Source: JANTGF01 sp963750735
GTDB taxonomy: Bacteria > Bacteroidota > Bacteroidia > Bacteroidales > VadinHA17
Direction of reading: 5' to 3'
Assembly (NCBI GenBank): GCA_963750735.1
Contig: CAVVRY010000001.1
Coordinates: 1-64,000, forward strand
Length of the DNA stretch: 64,000 nt
Shown: positions 36,888-44,519 of the stretch, piece after piece
Position numbering within the stretch: the stretch's first letter is position 1
How the letters are laid out: each line of letters opens with the position of its first letter
Translations under genes and position numbers: made by a program
Notes under the pieces: model-generated
Told to the model about the DNA's origin: nothing
What the model saw: the letters and a program-made list of their open reading frames with translations, nothing else
The model's database searches: none

Positions 36888-38714
36888 TTAATATGATATA
36901 ATAAATTTTTTCTGACCAAAAAATTCTTGATCCTTACTAATAACCAAAGTATAAAGCCCAGGTTGTGCATCGCTCAGATTGATATTATGGATACATTCTC
37001 CAGTTGTGCAAATAATCCTTCCATCAGCTATTTTTTTACCAACAATATCAAATATTTCATAGGAATAATTCGCATTGTCGCCAAGTATTGTTATTTGAAA
37101 CTCCCCGGTATTTGGATTAGGATAGATATGAATTTGATTATTAAAATCAATATCGCTAATACTAGTTGAACTCTGTGCTTCCACAATCAAACTGTCTAAA
37201 TAGGAACATCCCTGAGTAGTTGTAAGGAAGATATAAAATGTGCTGTCACTGGTAATCTTGGCAACATTGTCAATTATATTATATCCGGTTGTTGTCTTTA
37301 CTTGCCAAGAATATGTATATTGAATATTTCCTGTGGCTGAAAATGTTGTATCGAGGTCAATGGATTTACCACTTTCCACTACTAAATTTTCCTTAGTAGT
37401 AAGTGTAACCTGCTCTGGCCTCTCAATTGCCAGTTTAATTACTTTCGGAGGATCAGTTAATGATTCGTTGCTTTTTTCCAGGGTAAATCTGTAAAGTACT
37501 CCATCGTCATTAATCCCACCATATTTAGTAATTCCCCAAATGGTATCTCCTGATATTGCAAGATCAACTGGGCGAGATCCATCAATTCCCTGAAAATCAT
37601 AAAGTTTTTGAAACCCTGATCCATCTAAATTGATTTTGAATAATGTGCCATGATCGGAATATAAACCTCCAGAATAGGCTGCTCCATATAATGAATTTTC
37701 AGAATAAACTAATTTACTTCTAGTTCCAACACCTTCCTCAAAAGAAAAGTGATGAATTATTTCAAAATTAGTGCCATCTAAATCAATTTTAAAAATTATA
37801 CCACAATCAATTAGCCCACCCTTTTTGGTGCTTCCATATAGCTTTGATCCTACAATAGTTAAAGATGCAAGCGGACTATCTCCGGTTTGTGAATTAGTAA
37901 AACGGTGCAGTTCTTTAAAACCAGTGCCATCTGTTTTAATTTTATAAACTGAACCCAAGTTGTTTGTTGATCCAGTCGGACCGGCAGTAGTTCCATATAA
38001 ATAATCCTCGATTGCTAGAATTTTTCCGTATGGAAAATCACCTACAGATTGGAATTTCTGAAAATTGGAACCATCTGAATTGATTTTAAAAAAGTAACTT
38101 AACCCATTATATTTTCCATATTCTATTCCATAAATAGCATCCCCAGATGCCTTGATATTATATATCGGGAGTTCTACGTCATTGAAAGAAAAAATATTCT
38201 TATACCCTGTGCCGTTTATATTAATCCTATAAATATGACCATCACCGTAAGAATCATTCATTGTTCCATATAGTACGGAATCTGAAATGGTTAAAGAATT
38301 TGGATTTGTTAAAGTAGCTCCAAGGTTTGTAAAGTGATTTCCGTCCGTCCTAATTTTGTACAATATCCCATTAATTCCGTACTCCCCTCCATTAAACGTA
38401 ACCCCATAAAGATAATTATCAGATAAGATTAATTCTGTGGGATGGCTTCCATTATTTGTTTTATAAAAATCAAATAACTTTGCATAACCATACGTTTCAA
38501 GGCTTAAATTTTTATTTTCAGGGTACGTACTTTTATCTGTGTTGTCAATATGCAGGTATTGTGCATTGATTATACTTAAGGGTAAACAAATTGCTAATGC
38601 AGTAGTTATAAATAATATTCGTAAACCGTGAGCAAAAATACCTGCAGATCTAATTGTTATAACCATTTTCTGATCTGGAATAACTGACAAATATTTAAAT
38701 TTCAGTTTTTTCAT
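36888..38714 (-). CDS. GloVer-repeat secreted protein with PKD-like and T9SS sorting domains
   Basis: 608 residues. After the leader (ALAICLPLSIINAQ) come about eight to nine tandem repeats of the 'choice-of-anchor tandem repeat GloVer' type, each with an LYG(T/A) turn and an IKTDGTGF-like strand (GSVYKIKTDGTGFKELHRF; GTLFKINLDGSGFQKLYDF), likely folding as a beta-propeller. A beta-sandwich-like segment with GCSYLDSLIVE follows, then a T9SS type A sorting domain (IHIYPNPNTGEFQITILG; GLYTLVISKDQ). Cell-surface or released protein, possibly adhesive. Downstream partner of the ZU5/Big protein on the same strand. Confidence 0.85.
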   Translation of the reverse strand: MKKLKFKYLSVIPDQKMVITIRSAGIFAHGLRILFITTALAICLPLSIINAQYLHIDNTDKSTYPENKNLSLETYGYAKLFDFYKTNNGSHPTELILSDNYLYGVTFNGGEYGINGILYKIRTDGNHFTNLGATLTNPNSLTISDSVLYGTMNDSYGDGHIYRININGTGYKNIFSFNDVELPIYNIKASGDAIYGIEYGKYNGLSYFFKINSDGSNFQKFQSVGDFPYGKILAIEDYLYGTTAGPTGSTNNLGSVYKIKTDGTGFKELHRFTNSQTGDSPLASLTIVGSKLYGSTKKGGLIDCGIIFKIDLDGTNFEIIHHFSFEEGVGTRSKLVYSENSLYGAAYSGGLYSDHGTLFKINLDGSGFQKLYDFQGIDGSRPVDLAISGDTIWGITKYGGINDDGVLYRFTLEKSNESLTDPPKVIKLAIERPEQVTLTTKENLVVESGKSIDLDTTFSATGNIQYTYSWQVKTTTGYNIIDNVAKITSDSTFYIFLTTTQGCSYLDSLIVEAQSSTSISDIDFNNQIHIYPNPNTGEFQITILGDNANYSYEIFDIVGKKIADGRIICTTGECIHNINLSDAQPGLYTLVISKDQEFFGQKKFIISY

Positions 38715-38755
38715 AAATTCTTTTAAATGTTCATTTAATCATTGTCATTGAAAAC

Positions 38756-40870
38756 TTATTTGAGTACCCCAGTGCCATCATGCACTTTAGGCACACAACC
38801 ATCAGGAACCCAACTCACACTTGTTATACTAATTGTACTTGGAGAAGTTAATGTGCCAAACACCGTCATCGGCCAGTCTACAGCATTTAGAAAGTCAATA
38901 TTTTCGCAGTTTTCGTCTTCTGATGGTGCTTGAATAATCATAAAGCCGATATAGAAGGGCGTGCCCAGCAAAATATCACCAGTTGTTGAATGAGTATTCT
39001 TTGAACCGAAAGTGTATATGTAATTATGGAATGTTTCGCTTCTACATAAGCTGGGCTCATTAATGGTATAACTAATAGTTTCACAACCTTCAAAAGTTGC
39101 TTCGGCATATCTGCTTTCATCCCAACTCAGGTGGAATTTAACATGCATAGACCCTGAATAAGTCATAATCCAGCAATTCTTTATATCATTTTGTTCCATG
39201 TCCCCCGGACAACAACATCCGCTAGTAAAATCGTTCCAATCAATGGTTTTGCTCATTGTCACTTCACCTTGATAGGATACAGACAACCCGATACTATTTG
39301 ATTCAACAGCCTCATCCTCAGAGAAAGCCTTTATTTTAACAAAACCTGGTTTTAATGCAGTAACTTCGCCAGTAGCAGGATCAATTGAAACCACGTCACT
39401 GTTACCTTCAGGATATTCTCCAACAGCATATTTGGTATCACAGGCCATGGGATTACCAAATTGATCCCAACAATATTTGGATATAGTATATACATCACCA
39501 GGATCAAGTAAACCAGATGGTGGTTGGAGTAATGTGATTGATGCTAATATAGGACAAACATTTAAAAAATGCGATTTAGGAATAATACCAGTTCGCGGAA
39601 ATCTTTTTGATGTCTCTGATATTCCTCCACCTGAAGCTTGCATTGTTTCAAGAAAATATTTATAATAAACATTATAAGATATGGTTCCTGAAAAATCTTC
39701 AACATTGCATGTAACTGTAAACTGTGCAGCTCCATCAGTATTGGTAGAATCTACAATTTTATCTATTGAAAGCCCATCAGGTAATTGGTAGAAGTCAACA
39801 TGTTGACCTTTCATTGGCATTCCCCCTATAGTTACTTCAACATTTATTGTTGCACTTTCCCCCTTTTTGAGGCATTTAATTTTATCCATATCATCTTCAA
39901 CCAGAGGTTTGCAATCTTTTCCAATTTCAATATTTTTATGTGTTTCAACAGGTTTGCCTTCACATAGAGGAAAACTGGCTTTGATATCATCACTATTAAC
40001 ATAGCATTCAGTTTTTCCGATCTTGCCCATATGATCATACGCTATAACTTCAGTAATCCCCAAAAGTGCTCTGCAATCGTATTCATTTGGATCGGGGGGT
40101 TCTGCAGATTTAACCAGATTGTCAAATCCATAAACATTTTTTAATAATTGAACTCTTGTTGAAACCAGTTTATCAGTATAAAATTCGATAAATTGGGAAG
40201 CTTCAGAACAAATTAATTTACCTGTAAATTTATTCCAAAATCCGCTTACAGAATCAAACCGGTAAACATGCGGTAAATCATTAAAATGATAGCTTGGAGC
40301 AGGAATACTAATTTTTATCGGTTTTAGAAACCTGGTCTCGACGGGCTCACAATAAATACCTGCACAAAACACTTTACCTGTATCCGCATTAAAAGGTATT
40401 TCGAGTTCTGCATTTATGCTATCCAGAAACTCACAAGAAACTTCTACATTGTGGTATACCGCTCCGGGCGGTACAACTAACCTTATGCCAGAAGGTAGAA
40501 TATAAACACCACCAGTAGAATCAATAATCACACTGTTGCCTGTAGCTTCAATTGATTTAAAGCTTACCAATGCAACATCAGACTCTACAGGGTCACAAGT
40601 GCTTTCATAATATACAGATCTATAAAAAGCTTCTTCATCAATTCGTATGGAGAGTGTATCATTTGTTTCATCTAGAGGCTCCCATGTCAAGGAATCCTTA
40701 CTAATCTCCCAGTTAACTAGGCCAGGCAGACTGTCAACAGTCAGAATAACAGAATCAATTTCGAATGCAATAGAGTCTGATTTGATTTTGACATAATACT
40801 GTGAAAGAGCATTAATTCCAAAGGATGATAATATTATAATCAGGGAAACAATTTTGCCTAGTTTAATCAT
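38756..40870 (-). CDS. Large secreted ZU5-like / Big2-domain protein (paralogue of 59693-62047)
   Basis: 704 residues with a signal peptide (ending NALSQ). An N-terminal module starts YYVKIKSDSIAFEIDSVILT and contains a ZU5-like segment, GGVYILPSGIRLVVPPGAVY. An Ig-like middle follows, then a bacterial Ig (Big2) segment (VVSIDPATGEVTALKPGFVK), then a cysteine-rich C-terminal region (TSGCCCPGDMEQNDIKNCW). There is no T9SS domain of its own. It shares the whole N-terminal plan with the protein at 59693-62047, and both sit beside a T9SS-sorted protein with the same GCxYLDS module. Function unknown, probably a cell-surface scaffold or adhesin. Confidence 0.8.
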   Translation of the reverse strand: MIKLGKIVSLIIILSSFGINALSQYYVKIKSDSIAFEIDSVILTVDSLPGLVNWEISKDSLTWEPLDETNDTLSIRIDEEAFYRSVYYESTCDPVESDVALVSFKSIEATGNSVIIDSTGGVYILPSGIRLVVPPGAVYHNVEVSCEFLDSINAELEIPFNADTGKVFCAGIYCEPVETRFLKPIKISIPAPSYHFNDLPHVYRFDSVSGFWNKFTGKLICSEASQFIEFYTDKLVSTRVQLLKNVYGFDNLVKSAEPPDPNEYDCRALLGITEVIAYDHMGKIGKTECYVNSDDIKASFPLCEGKPVETHKNIEIGKDCKPLVEDDMDKIKCLKKGESATINVEVTIGGMPMKGQHVDFYQLPDGLSIDKIVDSTNTDGAAQFTVTCNVEDFSGTISYNVYYKYFLETMQASGGGISETSKRFPRTGIIPKSHFLNVCPILASITLLQPPSGLLDPGDVYTISKYCWDQFGNPMACDTKYAVGEYPEGNSDVVSIDPATGEVTALKPGFVKIKAFSEDEAVESNSIGLSVSYQGEVTMSKTIDWNDFTSGCCCPGDMEQNDIKNCWIMTYSGSMHVKFHLSWDESRYAEATFEGCETISYTINEPSLCRSETFHNYIYTFGSKNTHSTTGDILLGTPFYIGFMIIQAPSEDENCENIDFLNAVDWPMTVFGTLTSPSTISITSVSWVPDGCVPKVHDGTGVLK

Positions 40871-41140
40871 TTCGTTGTAATATTTTTATTCAACAAATTC
40901 TATCATCTAATTAAGCTTGCGCAATTTAGTTGGCAATTCTTTTAGTAGATCCTTTCTGTAAAAAAGAAACAATAAGGAACTTGATCATTGAGCTTTAGTT
41001 GTTTAAGGATGCCTAATCTACAGAATTATGGTGAGAAAACCAAATAAATTATTTAAAATGTGACAGACAGGTTAATTACTTCAATTAAAGTAGTCAAAAG
41101 GATCACTTTATACTTTGGTATTTTAAGTGACACAGTAACT

Positions 41141-41326
41141 TAATGGAGGAATAGTTGATAAAATGAATCTAGGTCATGCAATTGAGGCGCAATTTCAGCT
41201 GGCTGGAATAGTTTTTTCACCCTTTAATTGGATCGGAGTTGGTTATTACGGCTTATAAATAAAGAGGCGGTTTTAGAGTGGTAGGTTGGAGTGGGAAATG
41301 GTGCAATAAAAAGACGCCCCCACGTG
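41141..41326 (+). repeat. Degenerate intergenic repeat interrupted by an inserted element
   Basis: 41141-41205 matches the middle of the intergenic repeat (GTTGATAAAATGAATCTAGG, ATGCAATTGAGGC). From about 41205 comes a stretch shared with 62955-63162: GGAATAGTTTTTTCACCCT, GGCTTATAAATAAAGAGGCGG and AATGGTGCAATAAAAAGACGCCCCC. Internal length differs between the two copies, so the insert is decayed. It is the first half of a gene-free stretch (40871-41785). Confidence 0.6.
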
Positions 41327-41370
41327 AATATCACAGAAATTACAATATATGAGATCCAGGCAATTAAACT

Positions 41371-41472
41371 TCGGGAGAGATAGAACTGGAAAAAGGTGAT
41401 GTAACTCCTGGGATATATTTTATTGAACTTAGAGGATCAGACAATTTCAGAAAGAAAGTAATGATTGAGTAA
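41371..41472 (+). pseudogene. Orphan T9SS C-terminal sorting-domain fragment
   Basis: The frame ending at the TAA at 41470-41472 reads SGEIELEKGDVTPGIYFIEL, then RGSDNFRKKVMIE and a stop. This is a textbook end of a T9SS type A sorting domain (GIYF..., basic residue, KVMIE). An in-frame stop at 41365 and no upstream homology show that the rest of the gene is gone. Remnant of a deleted secreted-protein gene. Confidence 0.7.
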
Positions 41473-41538
41473 TTCAAGTTTCTTATTGTTATTTTATTGA
41501 GCTTTGTAACTATGTTGTAACTCATAAAAGCAAAAGCT

Positions 41539-41666
41539 TCTCAACTTCAATCAGTTAAGAGACATTCTTAGTAGACAAGAGGTTTGAAATATCTAACCTA
41601 GATTTAATCAAAGATATGGAAAGAATTATTGGGATTGAGGAAGAATTATCCTCAGTATTAGAGTGA
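41539..41666 (+). repeat. Hairpin plus EISNLDL-type repeat, copy 1
   Basis: Hairpin TCTCAACT/AGTTAAGAGA (41539-41562) is followed by TTAGTAGACAAGAGG and GAAATATCTAACCTAGATTT, shared with 42927 and 44336. One frame reads FLVDKRFEISNLDLIKDMER to a stop at 41664-41666, like the other two copies. Possibly a terminator carried with the end of a lost small gene. Confidence 0.5.
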
Positions 41667-41741
41667 TTCAATCTAAATCTGGCAGTTAATCAGAGGGTTA
41701 GGACTTCTACTACCCTAATTTTTTTCACACTCAAGAAAATG

Positions 41742-41749
41742 TATATTTG
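41742..41749 (+). promoter_or_regulatory. Candidate -7 box TATATTTG for the cytochrome c peroxidase gene
   Basis: Exact TAnnTTTG match 36 bases before the chosen ATG at 41786. It supports that start, since the TTG at 41747 would overlap the box. No clear -33 TTG; a T-run lies there instead. Confidence 0.4.
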
Positions 41750-41785
41750 TATATCATCAACGTCATTAATCAAATTCATAATATT

Positions 41786-42922
41786 ATGCTTAGTATACAT
41801 AAGACCAACTATGTATCATTCATAATCGCCGGTATTTTCTTTTTTTGTTTTGCTGGCTGTATTCAAACAAATAAGAATGATGCCAATCCTGAAACCCTAT
41901 TAAGTCCAAAAGAAAAATTAGGAAAACTTCTTTTCTTTGATGAAAGTCTATCAGAACCTTCCGGTCAATCGTGTGCTACCTGTCACGACCCGACAGTTGC
42001 ATTTACAGATCCAAATATAGAATTGCCTGTTTCAAAGGGAGTTATTCCTGGCTTATTTGGAAACAGAAATGACATGACGATCTCTTATGCAGCTTACATT
42101 CCAGCACTTCATTATAACAAAGATGAAAACGTTTGGATAGGTGGTTTCTTTTGGGATGGTCGTGCGAATACTTTAGCTGAACAATCCATGGGGCCGTTTT
42201 TAAATCCACTTGAGATGGCAAATCCAGACACCCTCAGTATTTTCAATAAATTAAAAATTTTACCCTATGTAGATCAATTTATTGAGGTGTATGGGTCGGA
42301 TGCTATAAAAAATAAAGGGATTGCCTTTAAATATATGGCTGATGCAATACAGTCTTATGAAATGAGCACTGAGGTAAATCCATTCAGTTCAAAATACGAT
42401 CATTGGATGCTTGGCAAAACTAAACTAACAGAACAAGAGATCAGAGGCATGAGCATATTTGTGAGTGAAGAAAAAGGGAATTGTGCAGCTTGCCATCCAA
42501 ATGTTGAAAGAGAAGATAATACCCCACCCCTTTTTACTGATTTTACATACGATAATCTGGGTACTCCTCGAAATCCTGAAAACCCCTATTATATGATGAG
42601 TACGGATCATAATCCGGATGGTTATGAGTATATTGATCTGGGATTAGGAATTACAGTAAATGATCCGAATCAGAATGGAAAATTTCGGGTTCCAACCTTA
42701 CGAAATGTTGCAATTACAGCACCTTATATGCACAATGGAGTTTTTAAGACACTATTCACTGTGATTGCTTTTTATAATACCAGAGATATTTCTAAATGGC
42801 CTGAAGCAGAAGTTAAGGAGAATGTAAACTTTGAAGAATTAGGTAATTTAAAACTAACAAATCAAGAAATTGAAGATTTGGTAGCTTTTCTTCAGACATT
42901 GACAGATGGTTGGCAAGAATAA
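41786..42922 (+). CDS. Di-haem cytochrome c peroxidase (MauG/CcpA family) lipoprotein
   Basis: About 378 residues from the ATG at 41786, which begins a lipoprotein signal (IFFFCFAGC). Two haem c sites are visible: CATCH, following SGQS, and CAACH, in the second half. Between them lie FFWDGRANTLAEQSMGPFLNP, a hallmark of the family, and NGKFRVPTLRNVAITAPYMHNG near the end, with the distal-haem methionine region. It reduces H2O2 with electrons from a soluble cytochrome or oxidises a partner; periplasmic. Followed immediately by a terminator hairpin. Confidence 0.92.
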   Translation: MLSIHKTNYVSFIIAGIFFFCFAGCIQTNKNDANPETLLSPKEKLGKLLFFDESLSEPSGQSCATCHDPTVAFTDPNIELPVSKGVIPGLFGNRNDMTISYAAYIPALHYNKDENVWIGGFFWDGRANTLAEQSMGPFLNPLEMANPDTLSIFNKLKILPYVDQFIEVYGSDAIKNKGIAFKYMADAIQSYEMSTEVNPFSSKYDHWMLGKTKLTEQEIRGMSIFVSEEKGNCAACHPNVEREDNTPPLFTDFTYDNLGTPRNPENPYYMMSTDHNPDGYEYIDLGLGITVNDPNQNGKFRVPTLRNVAITAPYMHNGVFKTLFTVIAFYNTRDISKWPEAEVKENVNFEELGNLKLTNQEIEDLVAFLQTLTDGWQE

Positions 42923-42926
42923 AAAA

Positions 42927-43031
42927 CTCCCCATCAAATCTGATGAGGAGTCCTTTTTAGTAGACTATATGACTGAAATATCTAACCTTGATTTGATAAG
43001 TGATCTAGCTGAAGTCGTGGATGTTTTTTAA
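42927..43031 (+). repeat. Terminator hairpin plus EISNLDL-type repeat, copy 2
   Basis: CTCCCCATCA/TGATGAGGAG stem with an AATC loop, followed by TCCTTTTTAG, forms a strong terminator five bases after the cytochrome stop. The same bases read in one frame as LPIKSDEESFLVDYMTEISN, then LDLISDLAEVVDVF and a stop at 43029. Copy 3 (44336) has the same frame with conservative replacements (D to E, I to L), as if once coding. The rest of the gene-free stretch to 43239 holds only a promoter. Confidence 0.6.
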
Positions 43032-43163
43032 TCTACTGACATATATTATGCCCTGTATCAATTCCTTATAATTTGAAAATTCATTTTCTGAAAATATTTC
43101 CAAATAGATCAATCCAGCAATTCCAACTTAAGTAGGAATAATAAAATTCACTACTAAAGTCTA

Positions 43164-43194
43164 TTGGATGAGATTTACTCAATGCCTATATTTG
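43164..43194 (+). promoter_or_regulatory. Promoter TTG-N20-TATATTTG for the secreted hydrolase
   Basis: TTG at 43164-43166, 20 bases, then TATATTTG at 43187-43194, a full match to the Bacteroidota promoter. This leaves a leader of about 40 bases before the ATG at 43240. Confidence 0.6.
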
Positions 43195-43239
43195 TGAATA
43201 ATTCAATGCATTTTCTAATCACATGAAAAAAGTATAAAG

Positions 43240-44277
43240 ATGAAAACACTCAACATCATAATTCTTTGTTTCTTAATGCAAGGTATTCTTGCACAAGGTG
43301 TTCTTCCTGAGGACTGGGGACTGAATGCCTATCAAATCGATGATCCTGAACTGGGTGAAATAAACTATTATATAACCCAAAAGGGTATCGATCAGGATAA
43401 ACCGGTATTATTCATGGTCAGCGGTGTGCGGGGCTTACCTGTAATGCTGGTAGTCAGCAGCGGGGATCAGTCAATACAATTGGGAACGATCCCTCCCGAC
43501 CAGATCTTCGGTTTTGAGGATGATTACCATGTGGTATTCATCAGTAAGGTTGGTACTCCCTTTAGTGACACCTCTTTCGTGGATGTGATCAATCCTATGA
43601 AAAACATGGAAGAGTACCAGCCTTCTGAAGTGTATATTCAAAATTGCGGCATGGAATGGGAGATGGCGGCCAGCAAAAAGGTAATTGCAAAGCTCGGTAA
43701 GCAGGTTACCAATTCACAAAACAAGATTATCGCACTGGGGATTTCAGAGGGCGGACAGCTGGTCCCAAGACTGGCCCATGAATGCAGCCACATCACTCAC
43801 CTTGTAGGTTTGGTTACCACCGGACTGAACCAGTTCTATTCCAGTATCATTAACCGCAGAATGGATGCCGATGCCGGACGCATAACACACCAGGAAGCCC
43901 AGGAGGCTATCGACGGTCTTTTTGAGCAATATAAGAAGATCTATGCTAACCCTGAGAGTACTGAAGAATGGTACTACGGACATCCCTATAAAAGGTGGGG
44001 TAGTTTCTGTAATGATATTCCCCTGGACCATCTTGTGGAGCTTGATATGCCAATCCTCTATGTGAAGGGGACTACAGATAGGAATTCCCCTGTATTACAA
44101 TCGGATTACATCATGCTTGAATTTATCAGGTATGGTAAAACTAACCTGACATACAAAACCCTGCCAGGAGTGGATCACTGGCTGAATGAAACAATCCTGG
44201 TTGATGGTAAAAGGGAACATATTTCCAAACGGCAGGAAGTATTCGATTACATTGCTGCCTGGATCAGTGAAAATTAA
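43240..44277 (+). CDS. Secreted alpha/beta-hydrolase-fold protein
   Basis: 345 residues with a signal peptide (ending GILAQ). The nucleophile elbow is GISEGG (Ser170 region). The likely acid is the Asp in YVKGTTDRNSPV and the likely base the His in TLPGVDHWLN, in the order of serine hydrolases. PVLFMVSGVRGLPVML may supply the oxyanion loop. GC is higher than in the neighbours. The gene lies between two copies of a short repeat (42927 and 44336), which suggests it arrived as a unit. Esterase or peptidase activity cannot be distinguished. Confidence 0.75.
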   Translation: MKTLNIIILCFLMQGILAQGVLPEDWGLNAYQIDDPELGEINYYITQKGIDQDKPVLFMVSGVRGLPVMLVVSSGDQSIQLGTIPPDQIFGFEDDYHVVFISKVGTPFSDTSFVDVINPMKNMEEYQPSEVYIQNCGMEWEMAASKKVIAKLGKQVTNSQNKIIALGISEGGQLVPRLAHECSHITHLVGLVTTGLNQFYSSIINRRMDADAGRITHQEAQEAIDGLFEQYKKIYANPESTEEWYYGHPYKRWGSFCNDIPLDHLVELDMPILYVKGTTDRNSPVLQSDYIMLEFIRYGKTNLTYKTLPGVDHWLNETILVDGKREHISKRQEVFDYIAAWISEN

Positions 44278-44335
44278 TTTAACAGGTGTTTTAAAGCGTA
44301 GATTCTCAAATAGAAATATAGATGTGATAAAAGTG

Positions 44336-44479
44336 CTCCCCATCAAATCTGATGAGGAGTCCTCTTTAGTAGACTATGTGAATGAAATATCTAACCTTGA
44401 GTTGCTAAAGGATTTGATGAAAATTGGAAATAACCCAGATTTGATAACAACTAAAAGCAAATCAATAGCGAATTTCTAA
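44336..44479 (+). repeat. Terminator hairpin plus EISNLDL-type repeat, copy 3
   Basis: CTCCCCATCAAATCTGATGAGGAG is identical to copy 2, then TCCTCTTTAGTAGACTATGT. The frame reads LPIKSDEESSLVDYVNEISN, LELLKDLMKIGNNPDLITTK, to a stop at 44477-44479. It serves as terminator for the hydrolase gene and forms a direct repeat with 42927-43031. Confidence 0.6.
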
Positions 44480-44519
44480 ACGGTTCCGCTACCGCTGCCG
44501 CTATTGTATATAAACGCAG

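Noticed and set aside
38742..38933. Short + strand frame at the 3' end of the ZU5/Big gene
   Set aside because: Lies wholly antisense to a supported gene; no independent evidence.
42927..44479. Composite insertion sequence around the secreted hydrolase
   Set aside because: Flanking repeats are too short and contain no transposase or terminal inverted repeats.
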